From Hofstenia miamia (taxonomy: Eukaryota; Xenacoelomorpha; Acoela; Hofsteniidae), in assembly GCA_900660155.1 (NCBI GenBank), contig CABFPE010000552.1, positions 403,624 to 467,623 on the forward strand: a DNA stretch of 64,000 nt, in the 5' to 3' direction. Below, one piece after another: positions 20,176 to 33,162 of the stretch (position 1 is its first letter; every line of letters starts with the position of its first letter). A program made the translations under genes and the position numbers. The notes under the pieces were generated by a model. The model was given only the letters and a program-made list of their open reading frames with translations, ran no database searches and was not told the origin of the DNA.

Positions 20176-23100
20176 TATGTAAATGATTTTAGAAGTTAAG
20201 ATAGTGGAATTGGGTTGACATTGACAAGTTGAGTCTGGTCTATAACAATGTTGACAACTTGGGGATAGGAACAAATAAAAGTCAATTCTTGCATTAAACG
20301 TTGACCCCTACACATTTCAGTGGTTGGCAAATTGATTAGAATTTAATAAACTTTGATTAAATGAAATATTCAATTGAGTGATTTTGGCAAAAAGATTATT
20401 GAATTATAATTTAAAAGAGCTACATGGGAACGCAAGACTAGATCAATGCTGACAGATTTCCCTCTCTTGGTCTTGCGCAGAATATTTCAAAAACACTCTC
20501 CACCAAGAAATTAATGATGCTTCGCTTACTGAGAACAATAGCCTGGATGAAAGAGGCCCGTAATTGAAAAGGTAGGGGAAGATATTTGATACACGTCAAT
20601 TCAACGCTCTGTTATTCAGAACGCATTTACAACGCGAAATTGTGATATAAAATTACGTCGTTTTCACAAATTTAATGAAAACATTGCTTCCTATATCAAT
20701 AAATTGATAAATGGAATTTCAATAAAATAGAATTTATTTCATTTAATAAACCTATTATGTAATAAATAAAAACATGTGATAAGTTTTATTACAAAATTGC
20801 CAAATTTATTGAAACCTAAAATCCTTTTCATGAGAAGAAGTTAACTATGTTAACGATGTTTTTTAGAAATTAATTAAATTCAAACAAACATACACACAGC
20901 ATGTAAACGACAAATAATCCCACAAAATGAAAGCGTGAATTAACGCAGTTTTTAATTTGAAAAACCATCAGGTATAGATGGTAGAGTCAATTGAAAGACT
21001 AAGTAAATAATTGGCATTAATTATTTACGAATTTTCCTTTGATATAATATATCAGGTGGGAATAGCTCATTTAGAGAAAATTGTTGACCGTTGAATGCAC
21101 AAGATTGGAACGCTATATAAACTGCAAACTGCCCCGAAAAGGTGCCCATATTGATAAGGAAGCAAAGAAAAAGTATAAATCAAACCCATGCTGAAAAACT
21201 ACAGCATTATATATTGATGAAATGTGGAATAAAATTATTTGCAACATTAGATGCTGGATGTTTTAAAGATTTCAAACAAAAATTAAGAAATAATTAGGAA
21301 TATAAACAACGTCTTGATAAAATTGGGGAGCATTTCAAGAGAATACAAGAAGTGAATCATCGCTATTTCCATGAGAAGTCATACCGAGTGCGCTCTCACA
21401 TAAATTTAGCAAAATGAGAGGTTTCAAAAAATCTGGATAAGAATTCTTATGCCTTTTATAAGTATCAAGAAATTAGGCTTAAGGTTTGGGGATCATAGCT
21501 ATCGAGTGAGATCTCAAATCAAGGCATATTTATGACTTAATCGTATACCAAAGTGGGGTCAAATAATTATAATAGATGTACCGGTATTTTATTGCGAAGA
21601 AGATATCATAAAAATTAAAATATGAAGTGGGAGATATAAAATATAAATGAAAAATAGAATGAAATGATTGACAGCAACAGACTTAGGTTTGTTGAAAGTA
21701 ACTTCCAAAATAAATAATTATCCTTAAAACGTTTTAAACGAAATAAGTTTATTGTAACTCCATATTTTAACCACTGTTTTGCAAATTGTACGAAAGAGTA
21801 ACTTCTTTAAAAATAAGAAACTTAAACGATGATAAAATATTATATACAATATAAAAAATATAAAATGCATTTGAATGCATAAATTTTACTTATGAAAATA
21901 TGAAGGAATCCATTATCATTTGATATTATTTGAAAAAAAATCTTAATCGATGGGAATTTATGACTTTTTATTGCAATAAATACTAAATTTGCAATGTTTC
22001 ATGACATTGATTTGATAAAGCTAAATCTATATCATTGTAAATTTTTTTAGTAAATATTTACTGTTATTACACTAAGACATTCTTTTTCAATTGCCTCTAT
22101 AAAAACTCTTTCATATTTCACACTATCCCGTTATGGTCCAAGAGCTGCTGGAAATAGATTTTAACATATATGGGGTTTGTTTATTAATAATTACTTGGAG
22201 ATTTTAGACCCTTGAAGATAATAGATTCATTTTTAGGTATTGCTGATAATACAATAATTATCACAGGATCAACATTTTTCAAAAAAAGGAAATTATAATT
22301 TACAAATGCAAAATACTGTCAGTGGCCCGTTTGAAATATAAAAAACTACTATCTCACTCTAGAATTTGGCATAATTTCAATATATAATAAAATTGTACTA
22401 TTGTATTCAATTTCATAAAATTTAAAAACATTGATTAGATGTATGATAACATAAAACCATAAAAGTTAATTTCAATGGGCGCATTTCCCTCACTTAAAAA
22501 ACTGTAGGAATCAGTATTAAAACCATAAGCAATGCATCATTGATGAAGGGCAATCGACTGATTTCCATAAATTTCTGCAACTAATATGTCATTCACTAAA
22601 AAATAACGTATACCTTCTTGTCAATCACTGTCAACATGTTAATTAAAAATTCAATACTTCAAAACACCGATATAGGATTTTACAAGCGTGTAGTGAGGCT
22701 AAATGGCAATTAACAGCAGAGCTTTATAAAGGAAACACGACAGTCAGTACAGATAGCCTAACATCCTGAATTCTGTGGCATTGATAAATTAAATGTGGGA
22801 CATGATTAAAGACTTAATAACTCCAGCATAGCATGCAATGCAAAAACAATGAGATATGAGCATAGTAGCGATGTTTACAACAAGATTATATTGTTTATGT
22901 TTAATAAATATAAAATTACGTCATCATTATAAATGTTAGTGTTTAAATCAGTGATTAGAAGGAACGTCACATATTTAATATACATACCTCTATCTCACCT
23001 CAGATGACATATATATACAAACAACATTAATTCAAAACCTTGAATTAATAATTGAACATCGTCAAGGACAATAATATCCAGAACTTACAACTCTAGCAAA

Positions 23101-23448
23101 TGTACAACATTGAGAGGCCGACTCCATATTTTGTGCATTTCTATGAATTTTCAATTACAAAAATAAAGGCTAGAATAACAATCCCACCAACATGCATGGT
23201 TAAATTAAAATGTTCATTATTAGGGCCATCAACTTTCTAGTCTAAAGTGAGAATAGGCTTTTTGTCCAGTCATTTTAATTATGTCATTTTCGCAGTTATA
23301 AAAAATGCAATGTAAATATACATAAGAATGGCATTTCCAATAATTTTTTTACTTCTATATTGCATTTGCATATTATTGGGAAAAAGTGATCAGGGCTACA
23401 ATTTGTTTAGATTGGATGAAACATGAAATAATGAAAACATAAATGGAC

Positions 23449-24275
23449 TAGGACAATGTTTCAAAGTAATATGAGTCATGATTGGGTTTTCAAAAGACAT
23501 AATGCATGCATGCTTACACGAGACTTATGCATTGTTTGTATTAAAGTTTTTAAACTATATAATAAAAAACAAATATTTTTTATATATTGTTACTGTTTAA
23601 CACAATTTATATGTGTTTGCTTTTCCAACGTGTTGATATTTATATATAATGGTCATCAAACAAAAACCTGTAAAAGTAGTGAAATTTGGNNNNNNNNNNN
23701 NNNNNNNNNNTAGGACAATGTTTCAAAGTAATATGAGTCATGATTGGGTTTTCAAAAGACATAATGCATGCATGCTTACACGAGACTTATGCATTGTTTG
23801 TATTAAAGTTTTTAAACTATATAATAAAAACAAATATTTTATATATTGTTACTGTTTAACACAATTTATATGCGTTTGCTTTTCCAACGTGTTGATATTT
23901 ATATATAATGGGCATCAAACAAAAACCTGTAAAAGTAGTGAAATTTGGGTTGGATACCACCCATTAAAAACTCAATAGAAATTGGGTTATGCTGGGTCAA
24001 AATTTATTAGTTGCATTTTATGCATGCTTACACGAGACTTATGCATTGTTTGTATTAAAGTTTTTAAACTATATAATAAAAAACAAATATTTTTTATATA
24101 TTGTTACTGTTTAACACAATTTATATGTGTTTGCTTTTCCAACGTGTTGATATTTATATATAATGGTCATCAAACAAAAACCTGTAAAAGTAGTGAAATT
24201 TGGGTTGGATACCGCCCATTAAAAACTCAATGGAAATTGGGTTATGCTGGGTCAAAATTTATTAGTTGCATTTTA
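23449..24275. repeat. Tandem repeat of about 254 bp with N gap
   Basis: Copies start near 23449, 23711 and 24021. The first two are nearly identical and separated by 21 Ns, suggesting a haplotype or gap artefact. The second and third follow each other directly (junction near 24020) with a unit of about 254 bp that ends GGGTCAAAATTTATTAGTTG plus CATTTTA in both. The open frames in it are just stop-poor repeat units. Confidence 0.85.
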
Positions 24276-25010
24276 GGTTGGAGCCTCTTGATTTTTCATA
24301 GTTTCTGGAGTTGTTAATTCTATATATTAATGTCTTTCACAACATTTAAACACGATCGCTATAAATGATTGCTACATAATGAAATTAATCATTTACAAAG
24401 TAAAAGTAATTTGTAAATATATAGTTTCCAAAATAAACCTCTTTACAACTGGCATTGAATTTGGAGACAAATGGAGGGATAATACATAATACATGTTAAT
24501 AATGTAAGACCAAAGGATAATGATGGGTACTTAACAATAAAGGGTTGTAGATTAAAAAGTACATAAATTATTCACAAGCCTATTATTCGTAAAACAGGTG
24601 CTCACTGGATTTAGCAATAATTGAAAGATATTCCCACTGACTCATTTTTAAATCTGAAATTAATTTTAAAAAACAATAAAACCTATCTATTTGTAATGCG
24701 CACACCGGTGCAAACAAGGTGTTAGCGGGACGCCAGCATATGGCATATTAAATATTTATTAATATAAAAGCCCATAAAAAACCATAAATTAGCACAGGTT
24801 TGGTACTGAGTGCCATTGGCGATAACAAAGCTTTGTCCACACAAATTAGTGGCATTATCTTATTAACCAACTAATAATAAAATATTCTTAGCGCGTCGAA
24901 ATTCTAGTTCAAAATATATTTTTTAAATTACTAAAAGTTTCTAGCAGATTTAATGTATTGAACAAGATGATTAAAACACGTCTGCAACAATGCAATAACA
25001 GAATAGCTAC

Positions 25011-25190
25011 CTGCACACACAATACTGCATTGAATGGTTTTGGTGGACTTTCCCATGCACTTTGCACCCTTTCCATAGGGTTTCGGATTATTACAAAGTC
25101 GAGTGGCTACTTGTTTCCCGAGTCCGCACTTCCTATCACTTTTCCTCTCACAGTCGCTATAAGGCGACCACTTTGACCAGCCGCCGTCAA
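25011..25190 (-). CDS. unc5: UNC5 exon: TSP1 repeat 1
   Basis: A 180-nt phase 1-1 exon (acceptor TTCATTTAG, donor GTAGCT) that encodes a whole thrombospondin type 1 repeat: VDGGWSKWSPYSDC, then CGLGKQVATRLCNNPKPYGK, KCMGKSTKTIQCSIVC. 'DGGWS-W--WS-C' and 'CG-G-Q-RTR-C-NP-P-NGG--C-G' are the family patterns. Two oddities: the third tryptophan of the WxxWxxW motif is tyrosine, and an extra stretch (ERKSDRK) separates the first and second Cys. The repeat probably takes part in co-receptor or heparan-sulphate contacts as in the family. Confidence 0.93.
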
Positions 25191-25269
25191 CTAAATGAAA
25201 TGAGTTAGAAAGAATCATTTTTCGAAAAACACTTATTGATGTCTTGTTGCATTCCGCTTATTAACTTAC

Positions 25270-25548
25270 CGTAAACCTTGATGACAGCAGATTCGGAAGA
25301 ACGATTCCCCGCCATGTTCGTAGCGACACAGACGTACGCACCTTCCAGCTTCCGCGTGACCGGAGGAAATATCAATGAATTCTGCTGTGTTGCCAGCAAC
25401 TCTTTTGATTTCAGCGGTTTCCCATTGTAAAGCCAGCTTATTGTTGGCTTGGGTTTACCTTCTGGAGGCTTACAGAAAAGCGCTAGAGACGTTATTCCGT
25501 TTTCAACTGTCGCAGAAAGTGGATGCTCCACAAACTCATCCTCAATGT
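25270..25548 (-). CDS. unc5: UNC5 exon: Ig domain 2
   Basis: A 279-nt phase 1-1 exon (acceptor GTATTTTAG, donor GTAAGT) encoding a complete I-type Ig domain. It reads DIEDEFVEHPLSATVENG, then LALFCKPPEGKPKPTISWLY and LEGAYVCVATNMAGNRSSES, ending AVIKVY. The canonical features are there: Cys in 'CKPPEGKP' (family 'CRPPEGIP'), the core Trp in ISWLY and the 'Y-CVATN-AG' motif with the second Cys. In UNC5 the Ig domains bind netrin. It continues directly into 'VDGGW' of TSP1 repeat 1. NRS is a potential N-glycosylation site. Confidence 0.94.
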
Positions 25549-26469
25549 CTAAAATACGAAATATATTAATTGTGGATACATTCATAGTGCCATTGAGGTT
25601 AATTTTCCCTCATGTATTCAAAAAATAGACTTTAAGTGCATTTCTAAAGTAGTTAACTAGAATAAATTGTATACATCTAAGACAATGCATAAAGGTTCAC
25701 TTGAAATAAGGCCCGGTCTTCTGTAGCAAGTGTATTACTAGCCTAAGTAACCTACAAAAACCTCTATTTCGTAGTGCGTAGGGGTTTACAGTAAATTACA
25801 TTTTGTTGGGTGTACTATTGCTTAATGAAAAATACATTTACGATTTACTTTGTTTAAAATGATTTGTAAAGAATGTTTTTTACTGTACCACTTTTCAATA
25901 CAATTCTGCAGATAGCCCGGATCATATTGAATCCTACCAGAGAGCGGATTTGGTTGAGAAAAATGTAAAACAATGAGCAAAAAGTTGGTCAAAAGTTCTG
26001 TAAAAATTTCTAACTGCTGGAATTCGAACAAAACTAAGCCAAGACAATATTATATTACTCATCAAAATTCGCAAACTACATACCATGGTAGTGACACCAA
26101 CTCAAACTTTAAAGTTATTGCAAATTCCAGTTTAATGCTTGAAAGCAAATTTCAAGTGTCGTTAAAATTAGAAAAAACTTAGAATGCATCTATAAAGTAT
26201 ATAAATTGAATTAATAAGTTGCTTCATTATATTTCAATAACAAAGAACGATTTTTTGGATAATCAGTCATTATTAATGACGAATAAGAAGCATAATGTTT
26301 CATAACATGTTGCATCAGAAGTAAGACTGGTAAAATACGTTTGGATTTCTTGTTGAAAGACCATTATTAGGCCAATATATTTTACGTCGACATACATTCA
26401 AAGCCCGGCCCTTACACTTACACCAACGTGTGTCAAATTCCTCTGAAGACATTAGATATGTTAACAATT

Positions 26470-26495
26470 GTATATATATATATATATATACACAC
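26470..26495. repeat. (AT)n microsatellite
   Basis: About 22 bp of TA repeat followed by ACACAC. Confidence 0.9.
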
Positions 26496-27598
26496 AAAAA
26501 CAAGGAGAAACCCTTCTTGAATAAATTTGATTTTCTACCAAATTTCAATTTTCACTCATTTACAATTCATGCTTGTTTTAACTAGCCATGTTGCAATGAG
26601 CGTACCATTAAAAAAAACAGATCATTAATTAAAAAAACAATTATGTCATTTTATTCAATTAACCCACAATAAATCGGTGACCCAGGTCCCGCACTCACCC
26701 TAATCCACTTCAATTCCTATATAGATATTGATATACATGTTCATGGATAGTCGAAAGTAGAAATGAAGAGATTTTAGTTTCATATAAATGTTATGTTTGA
26801 ATAGCATTTAATAAAATTGACTCATTGTGCAAGGAACACGGTAAAAACATGTAAATAAAGAACCAATTACAAGGTTGTAAATCTAGCTGACAAATGTAAA
26901 TGAAACTTTAGTGACAGTTTAAGTAGTTTGATAGACGAGAAATAATATAAAATAGGGATAAAATTTTCGAAAGTGAGTCATTTTAACTTCGGTGGTAAAT
27001 GACGTTGCAAGAAACATTGCAGAATATTGATTAAAAGACAGCAGCAGACAAAAACTGCTTAGTCACAGTGATTGGGCAAGTGTTGACAGAGGGAAAACGT
27101 TTAAATAGAGCGGCATCATTTGGAAACAGAAATTAGGGCAAGGCGCTAATAGCTATCATAAATGGAGGAATATTATACCCACGATTTAATTTAATTTACT
27201 GCCCATGTAAGACTTGTCCCATCAAAAGAACAAATAGTCGCCATCATGTCCTTTGAGATTCGAATGTTAACTGGAAGAGAAGATGAGAAATTACAGAACA
27301 AAGATGCAAAATATTGGAATTATTGTTAAAAAGCTAAGAGGACGTAATGCAAACATAAAGCAATGCCCAAAAACATCCATTCTCAAAGCATTGAAATTCA
27401 GTAAGAATCTTTGACGCTCTCTTAGGAATTCTTGACTTTGATTGTGGAATTAAAATCAGCGGGAAAATGCAATTAATAATTTCATCGAATCACGTGATAG
27501 CAATTTTATAAACTAAACTAATTTTATAATTTCAACCTTCCCATTTGCATTTAACTAAAATATCAGTCACAGTGGGATAAATATATTTCATATTTCAT

Positions 27599-27605
27599 AT
27601 ATATA

Positions 27606-27640
<35 letters not shown>

Positions 27641-27654
27641 TATATATATATATG
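27599..27654. repeat. (AT)n microsatellite, interrupted
   Basis: About 56 bp of AT repeat with a CTG and an AAA interruption. Confidence 0.92.
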
Positions 27655-30492
27655 TACATAATAATTTTAGTATAAAATTTAATGTAATAAAAATTTATTA
27701 AATAAACGTTAAGAATAATGAATGTCCATTAGTTTATTAATAGGAAATTTCAGGGTGCAATACAACAGAGTTCATTGATTAATGAAGACGATCAATTAAT
27801 GCATCGATTAAGATAGCGCAATTTCGAATGGAAACAAAGAACGTATCTCTTAATCTCACTCTCTAAGGAATAATTCTTAAGATAACATTTGGTCATAATG
27901 CAAGAAGAATTACAGTACATTAAGCGCGAAAACCCTCATATAAAACGCCAAATTCTGATCAATACAAGCAATTTTCAAACGAAATATAACTATAGGCTAA
28001 ATAACGTACAACAAAAGCCAATTAACTAGACAGACGCAGTCAATGGCTGGATAAAATTGTAGTTATTGCCTTACATGACTGTAGGAATAGATTTGCGTTT
28101 AAATAATTTGTTTCCAATTTAAAACGGGGAATCATCAACTTCATCGAATGACTGTCGTTTCAAATTACGCATGACAATAGGAAATTAGCGAACAGAAATT
28201 ATAAACAGATGTTCATCGCAGAAGAAATTAGAAACCATAACATACATCTGCTGTTAATGAAATGGAAGAAATAGTAATGTATTATTTAATCAAAAACTAT
28301 GTACGTTTTTTAGCTTGAGGCCTTTATGTTTCTGAAAGGTATGCTTGCGTACGCAATAAATCTTAGAAATGTCAAAATTATCGAGCAATATTTAAATTCC
28401 TTAAATATGATAACACTTGTTCTGTAAAACATCAATGAGAAGAAAACACTGCTGCTATCCTTAAAAGTTACAATTAAGTTAGGATATATGTTTACAATAA
28501 ATATTTAAATATTTAATGAGAAAAAGGAAGCAAATCCAATACATCCATATTAAATCCATATGACATATTCTGAAAGTTGAGAATGCTGAAGAATTGCCAA
28601 AATTTAATGTTGATCATTGAAGAAGCTGATAAAAATAATTGAACTGTCCTCATGCGAAGAAAAAGAACGTGGAATTTTTGCAGTTTAGTTTATGTAAAAC
28701 CCATTAACAACACGGTTGTCCAAATTCTAGATGACGTGGCAAATTGCAATTTAATATAATTATTAAATATACTGTTTCTTGAACGTCAATGTTAATTACA
28801 ATTGTTTTATATGACTAATAGTTGAAAATACATCCATTTAAATGCAGTGCACTCATATTGAAATATCTTTATATATTACAAAACATTGTTTTACGCAGTC
28901 TTAGCCCGATTTTGCGTTCACGTTAATATTTGTCCATTAAAGCATTATGTCTGCAGACCTTATCTTAAATTTAGAAATCCAAACTTTTATATATGGAAAT
29001 CAAAGAGTTCAACATTTTTGAAGCAATCATTGAATAAACTGCTATTACATTCTGTGAATGTTTTTTTAAAAATTGCTTTAAGTTTACTTTCTTTTAACTA
29101 GCCCTTTTTATAATACGTTCTGCGGAATATATAATTTACAATTTAAAGTACATTAACATAGTGTAAATATTGCTAGAATTAGTTGTAATTTTTTAAAATT
29201 TTTTAATGAATTTTGTAAACATATTTTTGAGTGGTGGCATGGTGGTGGACAAAATAAGAATTAAAGTTGTCATCATGGCTCGAATAATTTTTTTATTGTG
29301 AAACCACTCGTAGTAGGTAGTATAAAAACGAGTGAAACAACACTACCAACTCTTCCGCTTAAAAATGTACGAAAACGCTTAATATTTTTGTCCTTTAAAA
29401 AACTCACCCCAAGTTGTTCATGAATAAAAAGTATTACTTGCAACCCAGGCAGGCAATTATTAGTAAATAGTTTGATCATCGAACAAGAGTTGTCCAAATA
29501 GCCAATTTTTTACTTTGAACATTGCGGAGCTTAATACAAGAAAATTATAAAAATAGCCTCACAAATATTAAAAAATAAATTAGTTATTACCATAGCCCTA
29601 ATTTATTGCGTAAAAATTAATTGAAATGTTGCTAATAGATTTGGGTGGAGATTTTTACGATATTATGTCAAACTACTCACTTTAATAAAAAGGAAGAAAA
29701 GCATCACAATGATTGGTCAATTTAATGGAATTCAGTTTTCGCCTTCCCTCACAAATTTTGAAATTTCATAATTTGCCATTTTTACTTCAGCATAAAAAAT
29801 CTCAAAAATCTACTTTTCAATTACCTAGTAGAGATATACAATCAATTGTGATTGCAAAATGTTTAATAACAAAGTTAAAATCATTATAACATAATCAAAA
29901 TAACACGTAAAAATAAATATTAAATGGTTCAGATTGATCTCAAACATTAGGGATTATCAGATGTTTCAATGTATTGCCTATAAAAGTCTTCAAAGATTCC
30001 AACCAGTTGGCAATGTATTCTGGTTCTTAGGCCGAGTAATGTATTCTCTTTTGAATGTATGTTGACAAACATCCATGAAAACAAGATGGTTCAATTAAGA
30101 GGTGTGCGGCCTCTGGAATACACGATAGATGAAAAATGTGGCGTCGTCAATGAGCTGCAACAGATAAATGACCTGATGAAACGTTGTTTTAGATAAAAGC
30201 TTGAAAATTTAATTCGCGTGAATGAGATGTTAGCAATTAAAGAGGCACTCGATGCTGGGCGGTAGTGTGTGTTGAACAGCATGTGGCATGCGCTTTGTTG
30301 CAAACGACTAATTATGAAGAGCGATAAACTTGTTGAAACATTTTATGAGGCGCTAGCCAAATTTTAGATACTTTGTGGGCAAGTAAATTTTCTGCCGCTC
30401 AGAAATTTATTGAACGAATGTTTCGTTTACGGTCGATACCATTACGTAGTATCGAAATCAAAATGTAAGTAAGCGAAAATATAGGAACTTAC

Positions 30493-30606
30493 ATGCTCGG
30501 TAAATTTTGGCAGGTTCGCTTGTTTTTTGGCCAGATAAATCAGCTGCTGCACATCTGCAAATGACTGGTTCTTTCTTTCCTTCTGGAATTATGTTGGGTG
30601 GTATTG
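30493..30606 (-). CDS. unc5: UNC5 exon: second half of Ig domain 1
   Basis: A 114-nt phase 1-1 exon, found by reading the intron for the missing end of Ig1; it is too short to appear as a long ORF. The acceptor is TTTATTTAG and the donor GTAAGTT. It encodes IPPNIIPEGKKEPVICRCAA then ADLSGQKTSEPAKIYRA. The closely spaced Cys pair (CRC) and the 'S-G---S--A-I--A' tail match the UNC5-specific pattern 'YWCQCVAWSS-GTTKS-KAY-RIAY'. The split codon at its end (T + AC) makes the conserved tyrosine before the Ig2 segment, and phase agrees with both neighbours. Confidence 0.88.
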
Positions 30607-32234
30607 CTAAATAAATTTGTTAACATCAAATCATAATTCCGGATGTTCATCAATGGAAACGAAAACTAAAAGAATTGGGAAAATTTAAAATCTGCAAGTA
30701 ACAGTAGATGAAGGAGTGCATTTTGGCGTCGCGCCTCAATGGTTTAGGTAGTCTATCTACCAGGGGTTTTTTTCGACCTCCTGATTATGTGAACAATAGG
30801 AATATTGATAAGTTAAAACCTTTCTAAAAAATTAGTTTTCAATAAATGAAAAATAATGAATTTTTTCAAGTACTTGGCCACAGCAATATACTTTTGTAAA
30901 AATTTCCAACAGTATGTTTAAGCAGGTTCACTAATAGTCGTGCTCATATCTCGGGATTTTCAAATTTAATAATAGGCTCGGGGAAAATTGCGTGAAACTG
31001 TGGTAAAAGAGGTGGTCCTTTACAAAGACTAAACACAAACATGTGTAATGAGCAGAACATCGAATATTCGGCTTAAAACGAAATTTTGCACTTTCGATAA
31101 ATGTCGAATTCCGAACATTTTAGAAGCAAAATGTATCTAACAATTGATCGACAAAAATGATGCAAAATTAGAGATTTTCTCATCAACCAATTACACTAAT
31201 GTATCGATTTTCTGGGCTACTATCATCTTTATAAAGTTTTTATATTAAGCAAAAACGTTAACTTTATTAGACACATGTTCGTATGTAAATTTTCTGAAGG
31301 GGAAACGCTCAAAGCCCTCCAAAAACCGAAAAAATATTGCAAGGAATAGAACCTTCAGTTGCATTTTACAACTTTACTTTTGAATTCTTTAAACAATTTT
31401 AAAAAAACTACCAGTCAGAAAAAAAATCAATGTTGGGAACATATAAAACTCCTCCTACAGACCACTGGTTAGACATAACGAAGTTTACTTGATTGCAAGA
31501 ATACATTTGTTTTTCAAAAAAATTGATTTACTTCCATAAGGTCGAAGAACACCTGAAAGATGTTGAGAATAGAATGTTTTCCTTATAATTAGTGTTACAG
31601 CCAGTAACTTAAAATATTTGAAATTGTTAACTTAAAAATCCAGTAATCCAACTATCCAATCCAATTTTAGTCTTGACCAAAAATAAATTTCAAATGCAGT
31701 CTCTCGAGCAACATCAATCAAAATGATTTTCAAACGAACATAGATACCGAAGCATTTGAAAACTTGGACGTCAAAAGAAAATGTACCGAAATATTACAAA
31801 AACTAACACTCAAACATGAAGTTGTCATGTCATAAAAGTAACACAAAGAAATAGATTCAATTTTTACGGTAATTAAAATGCAATTTAATTTCACAGTGTG
31901 CGTTTTAGAATACACCAACCGCACCAATAATCTAATTTACCAACTTTGGCAGACGAAGATAAGAGAAAATCACATGAGCCCAAAATTTAATAAAAAATAA
32001 ACAGGGATTATGAGAAAGCCATGAGTTGGATTTAGAGCTTTATTAAGCTAGTCAATAAAGCAAATATCTTTCTATCAGTTAACACTCTTCAAAATTTAGC
32101 TTAAAGTCTGTTATCGTAAGCTTATGTTCACAAACAAACTCCAGTGTTGTTGGTGACAATTAATACCTCTCGCAAAATGATGTTACAATGAGTGCAACTT
32201 CTAGACTAAGGCAGTTCTAAATGATTGTACTTAC
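30607..32234 (-). other. unc5 intron within Ig1, possible hAT-like remnant
   Basis: A 1.6-kb phase-1 intron. Two facing ends, CTACCAGGGGTTTTTTTCG (from about 30757) and CTACAGACCACTGGTTAG (to about 31472), resemble CAG-type hAT termini but show no target duplication. The minus-strand frame at 31730-31927 has no recognisable domain. Confidence 0.45.
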
Positions 32235-32408
32235 TAAAGGTTACAATCATGACTTTTTCTTCATTTGAAAGGATATTTTCTTCAAAGGTTTTACGTATAT
32301 TTTCACACTGTAACCACACCTTTAGAACAGGAGAAGCTGTACATTGGATGATGAGAGGCTTGTTGGCAATGAACAACTCTGTGGGATGTATTGCTACATT
32401 GAGATTCA
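32235..32408 (-). CDS. unc5: UNC5 exon: first half of Ig domain 1
   Basis: A 174-nt phase 1-1 exon (acceptor TTTGTTTAG, donor GTAAGTA). It encodes NLNVAIHPTELFIANKPLII, then QCTASPVLKVWLQCENIRKT and EEKVMIVTF. The pattern 'P-ELFI-NKPL-L-C-A-PA--I-FKC' is specific to the first Ig domain of UNC5, including the second Cys seven to ten residues after the first. The preceding exon must end in phase 1. The frame continues a little past the donor, which is why a longer open frame exists. Confidence 0.92.
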
Positions 32409-33162
32409 CTAAACAAATTTCTATCACCATAATATTATTGATAACCTAGAACAATAAAATGATATCGAATACAGGATTTTTAAAGAATCATAGAACAACT
32501 TTCAATGATTTCTTAAAAGATCCGTATTTTGAGACAGAAAAAAATTACTAGTTGATTTGCAAAACTCAATTTCAAAATGGTTGACATGTAAAGAGCATTA
32601 GGTTTGAGTGATGAAATTAATAAAATCCTGGGATATTTAAAATATATTCCGGATGCAATCCCAGAAAACTTCGAGACATAAAAGTTTGTAAAACAGCGAA
32701 GATAATAAAAAATGTGTAAAACTTTTTATAACTTGTAATAAAATTTGCAGAGTGCAAAGCTATGAACAGTTATCTTTTAACAGTGTGAAAATGTTCATTC
32801 TAAAAAATTCAAGCATTTTCAGACAGGAAAATATTTTCAGGAGTGGATCAACAAAAACAAATATCAATATAATTGGCCTTTTCGTATAGCTATATCGATA
32901 TTCTATAAAAACAGCAAAAAAAATGCTAAAAAGTTAGGGCTAGACGCCAAAGGAAAAGACTACATCAATTAATATTGCCAATTTTTGATAATGACTTACA
33001 ATTTCCTATATACGTCTTCATTTAATAAATCACATAGAGCTTTGCATTTTCGACATTATTATTTTACATCAATGTTTCCAAGTGTATATCATCTGCTTAG
33101 TAACAAGCAGTGAGCTAGATAATGTATCGAATTAGTGTAGCCTTTAAAACATATTCAAAATG

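Larger units (their letters stand above)
19492..25010 (-). other. Large unc5 intron with MITE and gap-flanked tandem repeats
   Basis: A 5.5-kb phase-1 intron between the two TSP1 repeats. It contains the palindromic Tc1-like MITE (19627-20175) and the repeat cluster at 23449-24275 with its 21-base N gap (23690-23710), both listed separately. Open frames in the repeat cluster are repeat copies, not genes. I see no coding signal elsewhere. Confidence 0.7.
25549..30492 (-). other. Large unc5 intron
   Basis: A 4.9-kb phase-1 intron between Ig1 and Ig2. It holds AT microsatellites at 26470-26495 and 27599-27654. Open frames in both directions (for example 25822-26031 and 29273-29497 on the minus strand) have no family resemblance. 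A short WCKCK-containing frame near 26400-26450 was considered as an exon and rejected. Confidence 0.7.

Noticed and set aside
23456-24317. Three overlapping plus-strand open frames of 85-111 codons
   Set aside because: They are copies of a tandem repeat, one crossing a run of N, not a gene family.
26395-26460. Minus-strand EFDTRWCKCK frame after a good acceptor, first taken for the end of Ig1
   Set aside because: The exon at 30493-30606 supplies the same part of Ig1 with better similarity and matching phase at both sides, leaving no place for this one.
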